Assembly (NCBI RefSeq): GCF_001269985.1
Contig: NZ_BBZB01000002.1
Coordinates: 1,240,001 to 1,304,000, forward strand
Direction of reading: 5' to 3'
DNA: 64,000 nucleotides
Origin: Pseudoalteromonas sp. '520P1 No. 423'
GTDB taxonomy: Bacteria; Pseudomonadota; Gammaproteobacteria; Enterobacterales; Alteromonadaceae
In this document: piece by piece, positions 44,065-53,746 of the stretch
Position numbering within the stretch: position 1 is the first letter of the stretch
Layout of the letters: the number at the start of each line of letters is the position of its first letter
Program-made: the position numbers and the translations under genes
Notes under the pieces: model-generated
Told to the model about the DNA's origin: nothing
Database searches by the model: none
What the model saw: the letters and a program-made list of their open reading frames with translations, nothing else

Positions 44065-46248
44065 ATGGAAATTAAAGTTAATTTTCTCGACAACCTTAGA
44101 TTAGAAGCTAAGTTTGATGATTTTACTGTTATTGCAGATCAGCCAATTCGTTACAAAGGTGATGGTTCAGCACCTAGCCCATTTGATTACTTTTTAGCAT
44201 CTTCTGCGTTATGTGCAGCTTACTTTATGAAAGTGTATTGTGCGGCTCGTGATATTCCAACAGATGGTATTCGTTTGTCACAAAATAACATTGTTGATCC
44301 TGAAGATAGATATAACCAAATTTTTCAAATTCAAGTAGAACTACCAGAGAGTATTTCAGATAAAGACCGCCAAGGTATTTTAAGATCTATCGATCGTTGT
44401 ACTGTTAAAAAAGTTGTACAAACGGGCCCTGAATTTAAAATTAAAACAGTAGAAAGCTTAGATGAAGACGCGCAAGCTATGCTCATGGCAAAGCCTGATG
44501 AAGCCTCTAATACATTTATCCTAGGAAAAGACTTACCACTTGAGCAAACAATTTCCGATATGACAAGCATCTTAGCAGCTCTTGGCATGAAGATAGAAAT
44601 TTCGTCTTGGCGTAACATCGTACCAAATGTATGGTCTCTACATATTCGTGATGCAGCCTCTCCAATGTGTTTCACTAATGGTAAAGGCGCAACAAAAGAA
44701 GGTGCACTGTGTTCTGCATTAGGCGAATTTATTGAACGCTTAAACTGTAATTTCTTTTACAATGACCAATTTTTAGGTGAAGAAATTGCTAATAGTGATT
44801 TTGTTCATTACCCAAATGAAAAATGGTTCAAATTAGAAGAAGATGATTCACTACCAACTGATATCCTAGATGAATATTGTCGAGAAATTTACGATCCTGA
44901 GGGTGAGCTATGTGGCTCCAATCTGATTGATACTAACTCAGGTAATAGCGAACGCGGTATTTGTTCAATTCCGTATGTTCGTCAATCTGATGGCGAAACA
45001 GTATACTTCCCTTCGAATCTCATCGAAAACTTATTTTTAAGTAATGGTATGAGTGCAGGTAATAACTTTGTTGAAGCAAAAGTACAATGTTTATCTGAAA
45101 TTTTTGAACGTGCAGTTAAAAGACAGATCATAGAACAAGAGATTGTACTTCCAGATGTACCTAAAGATGTAATTACTAAATTCCCTAGTATTGTTGCTGG
45201 TATTGAAGGGTTAGAAGCACAAGGATTTCCAGTAGTTGTTAAAGATGCCTCTCTTGGTGGTCAATTCCCTGTTATGTGTGTCACTTTAATGAATCCAAAA
45301 ACAGGCGGTGTTTTTGCCTCTTTCGGTGCCCACCCAAGTTTTGAAGTTGCACTTGAGCGTAGTCTTACAGAACTATTACAAGGCCGTAGTTTTGAAGGTT
45401 TAAATGATGTACCTAAGCCAACTTTCAATAGTTTAGCTGTTTCAGAGCCGGAAAACTTTGTAGAACATTTTATTGACTCTACAGGTACTATTTCTTGGAA
45501 ATTCTTTAGTGCGAAATATGATTTTGAGTTTATCGAATGGGATTTCTCTGGCACTAACGAAGAAGAGACCGCAAGTTTATTTGGTATCTTAAAAGACTTA
45601 GGTAAAGAATGTTATATCGCTGAATTCTCTGACTTAGGCACTGCATGTCGTATCTTAGTTCCTGATTATTCAGAAGTTTACCCAGTTGAAGATCTGATTT
45701 GGGACAATACCAATAAATCATTAAATTACCGAGAGGATATCTTAAACTTGCATTCATTAAGTGACGATGCCTTAGCAAGCTTAGCTGAAAGATTAGAAGA
45801 CAGCCAATTAGATAACTACACAGATATTATCACTTTAATTGGTATTGAATTTGATGAAAATACCGTTTGGGGTCAGTTAACAATTCTTGAACTTAAAATC
45901 TTAATTTACTTAGCACTAGGTGAGTTAGAAGACGCAATAGAATTAGTAGAGACTTTCTTACAGTTTAACGATAATACTGTTGAGCGTGGTTTATTCTATC
46001 AAGCAATCAATGCTGTGCTTGAAGTAACATTAGATGAAGAGCTTGAGCTTGAAGATTATATACCTAACTTCAATCGCATGTTTGGTGAAGAAAACATGAA
46101 GCACGTTGTCGGTTCAATCACAGGTGATGTGAGATTCTTTGGTTTAACTAAAACAAGTATGAAACTAGAAGGCTTGGACAAACACTTAAGATTAATCGAA
46201 AGCTACAAAAAACTTCATACAGCACGTGCATTAAAAGTTAAAAAGTAA
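44065..46248 (+). CDS. ycaO: OsmC domain/YcaO domain fusion protein
   Basis: A 727-residue two-domain protein. Residues 1-145 are OsmC-like with the two family cysteines C50 (SSALCAAYFM) and C112 (DRCTVKKV), a thiol-peroxidase fold. Residues about 165-560 are a YcaO domain: CSALGEFIERLNC and SAGNNFVEAKVQCLSEIFERA carry the nucleotide/metal-binding Glu residues, VVKDASLGGQFPVMCV follows. The C-terminal 150 residues are helical, as in E. coli YcaO. YcaO enzymes use ATP to activate amide backbones; E. coli YcaO supports RimO methylthiolation of ribosomal protein S12. No RiPP precursor is nearby, so a housekeeping role is more likely. Confidence 0.9.
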   Translation: MEIKVNFLDNLRLEAKFDDFTVIADQPIRYKGDGSAPSPFDYFLASSALCAAYFMKVYCAARDIPTDGIRLSQNNIVDPEDRYNQIFQIQVELPESISDKDRQGILRSIDRCTVKKVVQTGPEFKIKTVESLDEDAQAMLMAKPDEASNTFILGKDLPLEQTISDMTSILAALGMKIEISSWRNIVPNVWSLHIRDAASPMCFTNGKGATKEGALCSALGEFIERLNCNFFYNDQFLGEEIANSDFVHYPNEKWFKLEEDDSLPTDILDEYCREIYDPEGELCGSNLIDTNSGNSERGICSIPYVRQSDGETVYFPSNLIENLFLSNGMSAGNNFVEAKVQCLSEIFERAVKRQIIEQEIVLPDVPKDVITKFPSIVAGIEGLEAQGFPVVVKDASLGGQFPVMCVTLMNPKTGGVFASFGAHPSFEVALERSLTELLQGRSFEGLNDVPKPTFNSLAVSEPENFVEHFIDSTGTISWKFFSAKYDFEFIEWDFSGTNEEETASLFGILKDLGKECYIAEFSDLGTACRILVPDYSEVYPVEDLIWDNTNKSLNYREDILNLHSLSDDALASLAERLEDSQLDNYTDIITLIGIEFDENTVWGQLTILELKILIYLALGELEDAIELVETFLQFNDNTVERGLFYQAINAVLEVTLDEELELEDYIPNFNRMFGEENMKHVVGSITGDVRFFGLTKTSMKLEGLDKHLRLIESYKKLHTARALKVKK

Positions 46249-46257
46249 ATTTAAGTA

Positions 46258-47100
46258 CTAGCCAAAGTGAAGATATTCAAAATCAGGATGGTAAATATTG
46301 TTTATCAGTACTTTGGCTGCTTCAATTAAAATAGGACGCCACGGTTTATACACTGCAGGGATGAGTTGATATGGTAAAATGAAATTGTGTTCATTAGGTT
46401 AAGCTTTTTAAAAATTTCGCGATAGTGATTGAAATGCTCAAATTAGTGTTTGCATATCTTGAACCATTACTCACTAAATTATCTAATAGTCGATTTATTA
46501 AAGGTTCATTCGCATCAAATGTGAAATTTTTGGGAAGCTTTGATATTAATGTAATCGTTAATTTTGGATACAGTAATTTATAACTCTGTAATTGTTCTGC
46601 GACTAATTCAGTGATGTCGATTGGATATAAATCGACACGAGATTATAATGTAAGCTTTTAATAGGTCAGAAGCTCATCAATTAAAATACTTAATTGGTCT
46701 AAGTCTTTATTAAAGCCTAAAGCAACGGGGTGATTTTCATCTAATAAACTCTTGATCCGCTCAGCCATATTATGAACTTTTAGTGATAAAACAGCGATGG
46801 CACTGCTGTCTACAGTTGGCTCTAATTCTAATGTATTGTTGGGACTAATTGCATCCACTTTATCTTGTAATTTATATAACTGCCCCGCTATATGTTTAAT
46901 AAGAAAAAACACTTAGCGCAATTAAAATTAAAGCAAAAATAAAAAATGAGACAACAATATACAGGATAAGGTTCAAAGAAATCAATTGAGCCTAGAAATA
47001 ACAAATCTTGTTCTGCAGCTTTCATATACCAACTAAATGCTGCATCCAAATCTTTATCGACACTTTTACCTTTGCTGAACATTGTACCACTACACATATA
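46258..47100 (-). pseudogene. Chimeric remnant: Sel1-repeat fragment joined to an RstB-like histidine kinase fragment
   Basis: Minus strand from ATG 47097: a Sel1-repeat piece SVDKDLDAAFSWYMKAAEQ, then in another frame VSFFIFALILIALSVFFLIKH (kinase TM2), KLQDKVDAISPNN, VHNMAERIKSLLDE (HAMP), and after a small deletion DLDQLSILIDELLTY, two stops, DLYPIDITELVAEQLQSY and EPLINRLLDNLVSNGSRYAN, which follows RstB order up to the N-box (LVSNGSRY). The HisKA phospho-accepting helix is missing. The last ~110 bases (PAVYKPWRPILIEAAKV) belong to an unknown third gene end. At least two genes were fused by deletion and then decayed. Confidence 0.65.
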
Positions 47101-47187
47101 GCCTAAATAGCTTTGAGATGAAACACTCTTTTGTTAAGCTGCAACTTTGAAAAGTGTAATATAACAGTGTAAGAATAAGAAATATGT

Positions 47188-47655
47188 TTAAAGAGCTTTA
47201 ATCATGTGCAAGGTTTCAGGTTCAAAACCCAAGTTATCATAAAAACCTTTTGCTTTTTTATTATTAGCGAATACTTCTAAATGCAATAAACGATACCCTT
47301 GCTGTTTAGACCATTTTTCAGCTGCCTGCATTAACAACTTACCCACTCCCATTCCTTGAGCTTTTGCAGAAACTGCAAGTAAAGGCACTGTACCGCAAGC
47401 TTCATTTGATATGCTATCTTGGTGCTCACAAGCATGAACAAAACCTAATGAAACACCCTCTTTCTCTGCAATCAATGTAATTTTGTTAACGGATGTTTGA
47501 TTTAATATTTGTGCTATATAATCATCTTGCATTTTTGCAACTATGGCACCCCTGTGCCATGTTAAGTTTGCAACTTTTGCTAAATCTGGTGATAATTTAA
47601 AAATAAAATCATAATCTGTCCGCTCAGCATCTCTTATTATTATTTCTGTTGTCAT
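47188..47655 (-). CDS. GNAT family N-acetyltransferase
   Basis: The start was chosen at ATG 47655 (MTTEIIIRDAERTDYDFIF), because upstream residues are unlike the family; ATG 47679 or 47721 are possible. The 155-residue protein has the acetyl-CoA P-loop AQGMGVGKLLMQAAEKW (motif Q/R-x-x-G-x-G/A) and the C-terminal GYRLLHLEVFANNKKAKGFYDNLGF (in parts). Substrate unknown. A lone gene. Confidence 0.85.
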   Translation of the reverse strand: MTTEIIIRDAERTDYDFIFKLSPDLAKVANLTWHRGAIVAKMQDDYIAQILNQTSVNKITLIAEKEGVSLGFVHACEHQDSISNEACGTVPLLAVSAKAQGMGVGKLLMQAAEKWSKQQGYRLLHLEVFANNKKAKGFYDNLGFEPETLHMIKAL

Positions 47656-47989
47656 ATTATTTGAGTAATCCGTTATCATTCTATAGCTTAAATAATAACG
47701 CGCTCTTTTAACTGCACACAAGGAAAAGAGTTACTATTTCACTTTAATTTAACCTATTGAGAAACTTATTAATAAAACTTATATACAAACCCCGAGGAAC
47801 TTCGATTTAATCACGCTGTTATGCTAATATTCACTAACAAATCTTTGCTTACTCATATCTAATTTGTGGGTAACACTTCTTTTTCTCGGTTTTACTCAAC
47901 TTGCCAACAACGGACTGTGACTAAGTTAGCTGCATTGAGAATAGTTAAAGCACAGCTTTAACTAACACAAAAACACGGCCAATAATTTT

Positions 47990-49561
47990 ATGAAAAATAA
48001 TACAGACATTTATAGTATTGATAGTACTGACTATAAAATAGGACAAGATAATATTCAAAAGTGGGGATTCGATGTCCACAACCCTGTTTTTGGCGTCAGT
48101 ACCGCATTAATTTTTATATTTCTTCTCGCCATTTTAGTAAGTGAACCTGAAACAGCAAAAACTGCTTTAGATGGTATAAAGTGGAAAATCATTGGGACGT
48201 TTGATGCCTTATTCATGTGGTCAGGAAATATCTTTGTATTATTTTGTCTTACACTCATTTTTTCACCCTATGGCAAAATCCGTATAGGCGCAAGCGATGC
48301 CGAAGCAGATCATTCACGCCTTTCATGGTTTGCAATGTTATTTGCAGCAGGTATGGGCATTGGATTAATGTTTTGGAGCGTAGCTGAACCTGTTGCCTAC
48401 TTAACCTCATGGTATAAAACGCCATTAGGTGTTGAACCAAATACTGCAGAGGCTGCACGTTTAGCTTTAGGTGCGACCATGTATCATTGGGGTCTTCATC
48501 CTTGGGCCATATATTGTGTTGTTGCTTTATCTTTAGCATTTTTCAACTATAACAAAGGTTTACCTTTGTCTATTCGTTCTATATTTTATCCTTTATTGGG
48601 CGAAAAAACTTGGGGCTGGCCTGGACATATGGTAGATATACTCGCCGTCTTAGCAACTTTATTTGGTTTGGCGACCTCCTTAGGTCTTGGTGCACAACAA
48701 GCCACCAGCGGCATTAATCATGTATTTGGTACTGACGGTGGTATTGGCATGCAAATATCTGTGATTATTGGTGTGACTGCATTGGCAGTCTTCTCTGTTG
48801 CCAAAGGCTTAGAAAGTGGCGTAAAACAGCTTAGTAAAATTAATATGATACTGGCTTTTGCTTTGTTGGTATTTGTTATTTTTACTGGATTTACTGTCAC
48901 TATTGGCGCAATACCAACAACGTTATTTTCATATATTGAGAATATTATTCCATTGAGTAACCCACATGGTCGTAATGATGAAGCCTGGTTTCAAGGCTGG
49001 ACTGTATTTTATTGGGCTTGGTGGGTATCTTGGTCTCCGTTTGTTGGTATGTTTATCGCCCGAATATCTAAAGGGCGAACTATTCGTGAATTTATTCTTG
49101 CAGTATTAATAATTCCGACGCTTGTGACAATTGTATGGGTGTCGGTATATGGTGGTCTAGCGATTGATCAAGTTATGAATCAATTAGGTTCTTTGGGCAC
49201 TGACGGTTTATCAGAAGTGCCTTTAGCTATGTTTCAGATGTTCGATTCACTTCCTATGAGTTCATTGCTTTCGCTTATCGCTATCGTATTAGTTATAGTG
49301 TTTTTTATTACCTCTTCCGATTCTGGCTCTCTAGTAATTGATAGCATTACTGCTGGTGGCAAGATAGATGCTCCTGCACCTCAAAGAATTTTTTGGGCTA
49401 TCATTGAAGGCGTGATTGCTGCTGCTTTGTTATGGGTAGGTGGCACCCAAGCAATTGAAGCACTTCAAGCTGGGGCGATATCAACAGGTTTGCCCTTTAC
49501 AGTACTCTTATTATTAATGTGTGGTTGTCTATTAAAAGGCTTAAAAACTGAACCGAGATAA
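47990..49561 (+). CDS. BCCT-family betaine/choline/carnitine/DMSP transporter
   Basis: Twelve-helix inner-membrane symporter of 523 residues. Family marks: GMGIGLMFWSVAEPVAYL (Gly-rich TM3), ALGATMYHWGLHPWAIY, and the BCCT signature region VFYWAWWVSWSPFVGMFIAR with the conserved aromatic box Trp residues, then SKGRTIREF and ITSSDSGSL. The N- and C-terminal tails are short, so it is probably not osmosensing like BetP. Substrate is most likely a quaternary ammonium or sulfonium osmolyte; which one cannot be said. A hairpin follows. Confidence 0.94.
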   Translation: MKNNTDIYSIDSTDYKIGQDNIQKWGFDVHNPVFGVSTALIFIFLLAILVSEPETAKTALDGIKWKIIGTFDALFMWSGNIFVLFCLTLIFSPYGKIRIGASDAEADHSRLSWFAMLFAAGMGIGLMFWSVAEPVAYLTSWYKTPLGVEPNTAEAARLALGATMYHWGLHPWAIYCVVALSLAFFNYNKGLPLSIRSIFYPLLGEKTWGWPGHMVDILAVLATLFGLATSLGLGAQQATSGINHVFGTDGGIGMQISVIIGVTALAVFSVAKGLESGVKQLSKINMILAFALLVFVIFTGFTVTIGAIPTTLFSYIENIIPLSNPHGRNDEAWFQGWTVFYWAWWVSWSPFVGMFIARISKGRTIREFILAVLIIPTLVTIVWVSVYGGLAIDQVMNQLGSLGTDGLSEVPLAMFQMFDSLPMSSLLSLIAIVLVIVFFITSSDSGSLVIDSITAGGKIDAPAPQRIFWAIIEGVIAAALLWVGGTQAIEALQAGAISTGLPFTVLLLLMCGCLLKGLKTEPR

Positions 49562-49601
49562 TTTCTATTCATGCTCTGGTAAGTAAATTATTTTCTGCCA
49601 G

Positions 49602-49631
49602 AGTAGAAATCATGGTGAAATGATTTCTACT
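49602..49631 (+). terminator. Hairpin after the BCCT gene
   Basis: A perfect 11-bp stem AGTAGAAATCA / TGATTTCTACT with an 8-base loop (TGGTGAAA) lies 40 bases past the stop, followed by GTATTTATT. Likely rho-independent terminator, with a weak U-tract. Confidence 0.65.
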
Positions 49632-49707
49632 GTATTTATTCAATCTTGATTGATACTATATCCATTCGCGGCTGCGCATCGATTCAATACTAATATAAGA
49701 GAATATT

Positions 49708-50139
49708 ATGATTGTAGAAAATGTGCTTCCTGAACATTATGATGAAATGCTAATTGTTTGGGAAAACTCAGTCCGAGCAACACATGACTTTATCACTGAA
49801 AAAGATATCGTGTTTTTTAAACCAATTATCATGGAGCAAGCTTTCCCTGCAGTTACATTAAAATGTGTTAAAGATAAATTTGGTTCAATTATTGGTTTTA
49901 TGGGCGTCCATGAAATGAAAGTTGAAATGTTATTTATTTTAAACAACATAAGAGGAAGTGGCGTTGGTAAGTTATTATTGCAATACGCAATTGATAATTT
50001 AAATGCAAATAGTGTAGATGTAAACGAACAAAATCCATTAGCTGTTGGGTTTTACCAACATATGGGTTTTAAAGTGATATCTCGCTCACCCATTGATAAT
50101 ATGGGGAAACCTTTCCCTATTTTACATATGAAGTTATAA
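49708..50139 (+). CDS. YjaB-like GNAT acetyltransferase
   Basis: The 143-residue cytoplasmic enzyme matches E. coli YjaB along its length: WENSVRATHDFITEKD near the start, GFMGVHEMKVEMLFI, the acetyl-CoA loop IRGSGVGKLLLQYAID, then DVNEQNPLAVGFYQHMGFKV and GKPFPILHMKL. Acceptor unknown. Monocistronic; an imperfect hairpin (GAAGTGCC / GGCACTTC, 50173-50204) follows. Confidence 0.88.
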   Translation: MIVENVLPEHYDEMLIVWENSVRATHDFITEKDIVFFKPIIMEQAFPAVTLKCVKDKFGSIIGFMGVHEMKVEMLFILNNIRGSGVGKLLLQYAIDNLNANSVDVNEQNPLAVGFYQHMGFKVISRSPIDNMGKPFPILHMKL

Positions 50140-50391
50140 GTCTCGGTTTTCCATAATCCGAATTTGTTAGAAGAAGTGCCAAAAGCCAATAACCAAGGCA
50201 CTTCCGTTTCCTTGCTTATAACAAGATTTGCTCCCTAAATTTTATAATACTGTCCTACTAATTAATTTGAATTTCAGCCAATATGAATTTATTTTCCATT
50301 AAATTCAAATTGTTAAATTATGTAGTTGTTTGTATTTAATGGCGCAACAATGAAAGTTAACACTACCAACCATTAATGAAGGTGTTAATTT

Positions 50392-50643
50392 ATGAAATAT
50401 ATTTTATTACTTGGGTTATTAATCACTTCTTATTCAGCTTCTGCAACACTATATAAATGCAATATCAATAATGTGCTGATATTTAGCCAATTTCCATGTT
50501 CAAATAAACAAGAGAAAAAAATCGTAAAATCTGTTGATACAACTAATATAAAATCAAAGTTAGCTGTAAATAAAACGAGTCATTTGTCTAAAATCGAACA
50601 CAAGCTTTTAGATAATATAAAATTGGCTGTTTACCGATATTAG
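50392..50643 (+). CDS. Exported DUF4124-like protein, C-terminus possibly frameshifted
   Basis: The 83-residue product has a signal peptide MKYILLLGLLITSYSASA and a DUF4124-like head (TLYKCNINNVLIFSQFPCSN, two cysteines likely disulfide-bonded). After the stop at 50643 another frame continues with ILANGRLVSLETSSNYVNV, AINLIEELDTQEPEQ to a TGA at 50739-50741, so a frameshift near 50630 may have split a protein of about 115 residues. Function unknown. Confidence 0.55.
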   Translation: MKYILLLGLLITSYSASATLYKCNINNVLIFSQFPCSNKQEKKIVKSVDTTNIKSKLAVNKTSHLSKIEHKLLDNIKLAVYRY

Positions 50644-50908
50644 CTAACGGTAGACTTGTTAGCTTAGAGACATCAAGTAACTATGTAAACGTCGCAATTA
50701 ATTTAATAGAAGAATTGGACACTCAAGAACCAGAGCAATGACTCCTTTCACCCAATATAAATATTCACCTAACTATTCTCGACTTTGCTCAACTAAATTA
50801 TAAATACTGAGTGCGTCTGATTCTGTTAACTTAATGAGTTTTATTGTACCTGTTACTTCAAAATGTAAAGGTTATCACCTTTATAAATGACTTAAAAGAA
50901 AGCGAACA

Positions 50909-51361
50909 TCAAATCTTTACCAGTTTGATTGATTTTATTTCTTGTGGCTTAAGTATGGAATACAAATGAGTCATTATATCATGAGATCGACCCTTAACTT
51001 GAAAGTCATACCCTTGCCCATTACCTACTTCTATAAAAGATAAGTAATTATTTGAAACCGTAATTTCACCTATCTTATCAATCAGTAAAATGGATGCAGG
51101 ACTCATACTTGTACTCTGACAAAACAGTAATTGCTCCTCCCTCCTGATTAGGTTTTTAATATTATTTTTCTTTTTATAAGTATTCGAGCTTGTAAATGAA
51201 AGCGTTACAAGGTTTGCTAACGTAAAAATAGACATCAGGACATATTGCAACTCAATTTTATCCAATACAGAATAAAAGTACGCAAAGGTTATCCCGAATA
51301 TAACCGCTAATAATATTAAAAATTTAGATAAGGTGTTTTCATTTTTAATCATAATTTCCAC
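50909..51361 (-). CDS. Membrane protein of unknown function
   Basis: The 150-residue protein starts at ATG 51361 or 51352 and has two closely spaced membrane helices (about 13-30, LSKFLILLAVIFGITFAYFY region, and 38-56). A cytoplasmic or periplasmic tail of about 90 residues follows, ending KPQEIKSIKLVKI, with strand-like EITVSNNYLSFIEVGNG. It overlaps the upstream gene by 13 bases, so the two form an operon. The family is not recognised. Confidence 0.6.
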   Translation of the reverse strand: MEIMIKNENTLSKFLILLAVIFGITFAYFYSVLDKIELQYVLMSIFTLANLVTLSFTSSNTYKKKNNIKNLIRREEQLLFCQSTSMSPASILLIDKIGEITVSNNYLSFIEVGNGQGYDFQVKGRSHDIMTHLYSILKPQEIKSIKLVKI

Positions 51362-51759
51362 ACTATCTCATTACGTAGTTTTTTTACCAAAGCAACATCA
51401 GGACCTGCAACAGAGGTATAAACAAATGTCTTACCATCTAGCTTTGCACATGTAATAGATGCCCTGTTATCATTGAATTTTCCATATACATACTTAGCTT
51501 TATCGTACTTTAAGTTTCTGTTAATAGTTTTAAAGCTTAGAGATTCAAGGATATTTTTGCCTTTCATAGCGCATAACTCAGCATCTATCTCTAATACTTT
51601 GAAATCGGACCATAAATGAGGTGTATAAGTTTTAGTGAGTTCCGGTACTTCTACTGGTGATGCAAAATAATTTATTACAACTGAACTGAACGTTTCACCA
51701 TAATTTACTATGCCGTAAACTAAAACTAAAAACATGATTAGTATTACTTTTTTAAACAC
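51349..51759 (-). CDS. Exported or anchored protein of unknown function
   Basis: The 136-residue protein has an N-terminal hydrophobic helix VILIMFLVLVYGIVNY that is either a signal anchor or a signal peptide. The rest has three cysteines-containing segments (DAELCAMKGKNIL, ASITCAKLDGKTF) and ends LRNEIVWKL. It overlaps the following membrane-protein gene by 13 bases. The family is not recognised. The pair lies downstream of the iron operon but is separated from it by a long hairpin. Confidence 0.6.
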   Translation of the reverse strand: MFKKVILIMFLVLVYGIVNYGETFSSVVINYFASPVEVPELTKTYTPHLWSDFKVLEIDAELCAMKGKNILESLSFKTINRNLKYDKAKYVYGKFNDNRASITCAKLDGKTFVYTSVAGPDVALVKKLRNEIVWKL

Positions 51760-51875
51760 TATTAATCCTTTAACTATCTTTAATACCCTATAAATAGTGG
51801 GGTTAATTGAATTTTCTAGTAAAGGAACATTAACGAAATTTGAGTAAGGTTACAATAAATATCTTGTTTAAACGG

Positions 51876-51925
51876 TTTTCAGAAATGAAGTGGTAAAAAA
51901 AATTAAATTACTTCATTTCTGAAAA
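51876..51925. terminator. Long perfect inverted repeat (16-bp arms) after the iron operon
   Basis: TTTTCAGAAATGAAGT at 51876-51891 and ACTTCATTTCTGAAAA at 51910-51925 with an 18-base AT-rich spacer. It sits just past the end of the DUF3325-like gene, and most likely terminates that operon, though the arms are unusually long and the loop large. Confidence 0.6.
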
Positions 51926-51938
51926 GTTTTATTTAAGC

Positions 51939-52205
51939 TTATTGTTTTGATGAACGCCATGCATTAATAAGTGCCACAATGAAAATATTTAATGCGAGAT
52001 AGGAAAGCCAATAAACACTCATCATAGCCGTGTTTTGAAAAGCTACTATCACGAATGACACTAATAATAAAAACCAACCTAACACTTTAAATCTTTTTCC
52101 TTTTTCAGCTGTGAAAGTTGTATTGAATACCGAGCGAAAATGTTTAGTCATGGTCATAGATAAACACCATAGGGCAATGAGTTGAAGGATAAAACTGATT
52201 AGCAT
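51939..52205 (-). CDS. DUF3325-like small membrane protein of the iron operon
   Basis: The 88-residue protein has three membrane segments (MLISFILQLIALWCLSMTM, FLLLVSFVIVAF, SVYWLSYLALNIFIVALI). Length, topology and position after a PepSY gene match DUF3325 proteins seen next to TonB siderophore receptors. It overlaps the PepSY gene by 7 bases. Role unknown; presumably assists iron-chelate processing or receptor-linked ferric reduction. Confidence 0.6.
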   Translation of the reverse strand: MLISFILQLIALWCLSMTMTKHFRSVFNTTFTAEKGKRFKVLGWFLLLVSFVIVAFQNTAMMSVYWLSYLALNIFIVALINAWRSSKQ

Positions 52206-53746
52206 ACGGCTTCCTCTTTGTTTTTAAATTCAGATACAGCATTTCTGTTTTTACCTTTGAGCCATGAATATACTTTTAAACACACGCCTCCAGATATGAG
52301 TAAAGCTAAATTAAAACTGATATAGGCCATATTTTGATTGTCTAAAGCGTTAATTAGCCAATTTTTTTCGATGAGAAAATCAATCAAAGGTAATAAAGAT
52401 AATGCCAACCCGGTTACTAACATAATATCAGCCCAGGTTTTTAAAGCAGGCCTTAAAAAACTATATAGCAATGAGACAAACCAAACTATCAGAAAAACTG
52501 ATACTTCTAATTCTGCTCTTGATTCAATATTAAGAGGGATTATTCTATTAGCATAAAAATAACTTGTGATGGCTAATAGTAAACCTGCAATGCCAGCTAT
52601 ATTTAAACGCTCAACTACTAAGTGTCCAAAATGACGTTTTTTAACTTTATCTAAGCGTTTTTTTAACCAGATAATCAAACCACTGGCAATTAAAATACAG
52701 CTAGCAACCCCCATAAAAAACAACAGCCAACGAAGCATAGGTGTTGCAAAATGCGCTTCATGTAAGCCATAAAATATTCTGCGGATCTTTCTTGCAGTAC
52801 GTTCAGGTTCAATTGGGGCTAATTGCTCACCACTTTGTGCATTAAATGCTAATACTTCCTCTTTATTTGATAATAAAATTAGCGGGTTGCGATAAACTAT
52901 AATGCGGCCATTTGAATCAAAAGGTCTTTCATATACGATAGATTTGATTGCAGATTTTTCAGGCCAATGTTTTTTAATTGTATTCACAATAGGCATAAGA
53001 TCTTTGATTGGTTCAACAGCAATATTAGAAGAGATGACTTTAGGTAAAGACGTTGATACTTGTTTATTTAAGTCTCTATAGCCATTTTCAAAATGGTGTT
53101 GCGCACTAAAAGGGACATAGATACTAATATAAATCAGCAAAGCACTAAAACTAATTACAAAACAAAAAGGTATGGTGATCACTCCCATAACAGCATGAGT
53201 ATCTGTGAGTGTTTTCATTAACTTATTAAGACGTATGGTAAAAAAATCTTTAAAAAATCGCCTGTGAGTAAAAATACCAGTAAAAACGCCTATCAACATC
53301 ACCATAGCTGCAATGCCAGCAATATAACGCCCACCAAATTGACGCATTTCTAATGTGTAGTGAAATGTTCTAAAAAAATTACCTCCATTTGAATCTCTCA
53401 CTGAGATTTCTTTATATGTTTCACTATCTAATACTTTTGAAAAGCGCTTGGCTCTTTTTTCACTTGGCATAAACCAAGAGATAACAAATTGATTATTCCG
53501 TTGCGTAGGTAAATTAATATGCCATCGTTCAGAGTCTTTTGATTGTTTATTTAATAAAGTTAAAGATTGATTTAGTAATTTATCAGAAGATTTATTACTA
53601 CCAAGTTCAGGCTTCATCCATTGGCTGATCTCGGGATTAAAATAACTGAGTGTGCCTGTTACAAATATTGCAAATAAAAGCCAGCCTATTAATAATCCAC
53701 TATAAGTATGCAACCAAATCATACATTTTCTAAAATCTGGTTTCAT
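52199..53746 (-). CDS. PepSY-associated transmembrane protein (iron-uptake type)
   Basis: The 515-residue inner-membrane protein starts KCMIWLHTYSGLLIGWLLFAIFVTGTLSYF (in parts: WLHTYSGLLIGW, then TGTLSYF), the first helix of PepSY-TM proteins, and has further helices at about 140-165, 195-215, 340-362 and 390-470. The HAMGVITIPF and GLHEAHFATPMLRWLLF segments carry conserved histidines. Relatives are thought to reduce ferric siderophores at the inner membrane (heme-b ferric reductase-like), an inference here. Overlaps the upstream DUF3649-like gene by four bases (ATGA). Confidence 0.82.
   Translation of the reverse strand: MKPDFRKCMIWLHTYSGLLIGWLLFAIFVTGTLSYFNPEISQWMKPELGSNKSSDKLLNQSLTLLNKQSKDSERWHINLPTQRNNQFVISWFMPSEKRAKRFSKVLDSETYKEISVRDSNGGNFFRTFHYTLEMRQFGGRYIAGIAAMVMLIGVFTGIFTHRRFFKDFFTIRLNKLMKTLTDTHAVMGVITIPFCFVISFSALLIYISIYVPFSAQHHFENGYRDLNKQVSTSLPKVISSNIAVEPIKDLMPIVNTIKKHWPEKSAIKSIVYERPFDSNGRIIVYRNPLILLSNKEEVLAFNAQSGEQLAPIEPERTARKIRRIFYGLHEAHFATPMLRWLLFFMGVASCILIASGLIIWLKKRLDKVKKRHFGHLVVERLNIAGIAGLLLAITSYFYANRIIPLNIESRAELEVSVFLIVWFVSLLYSFLRPALKTWADIMLVTGLALSLLPLIDFLIEKNWLINALDNQNMAYISFNLALLISGGVCLKVYSWLKGKNRNAVSEFKNKEEAVC

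Noticed and set aside
44065..46248. RiPP biosynthesis cluster suggested by the YcaO domain
   Set aside because: No precursor peptide, partner cyclodehydratase or transporter was seen within several kb, and the OsmC fusion plus helical C-terminus point to the E. coli YcaO type.
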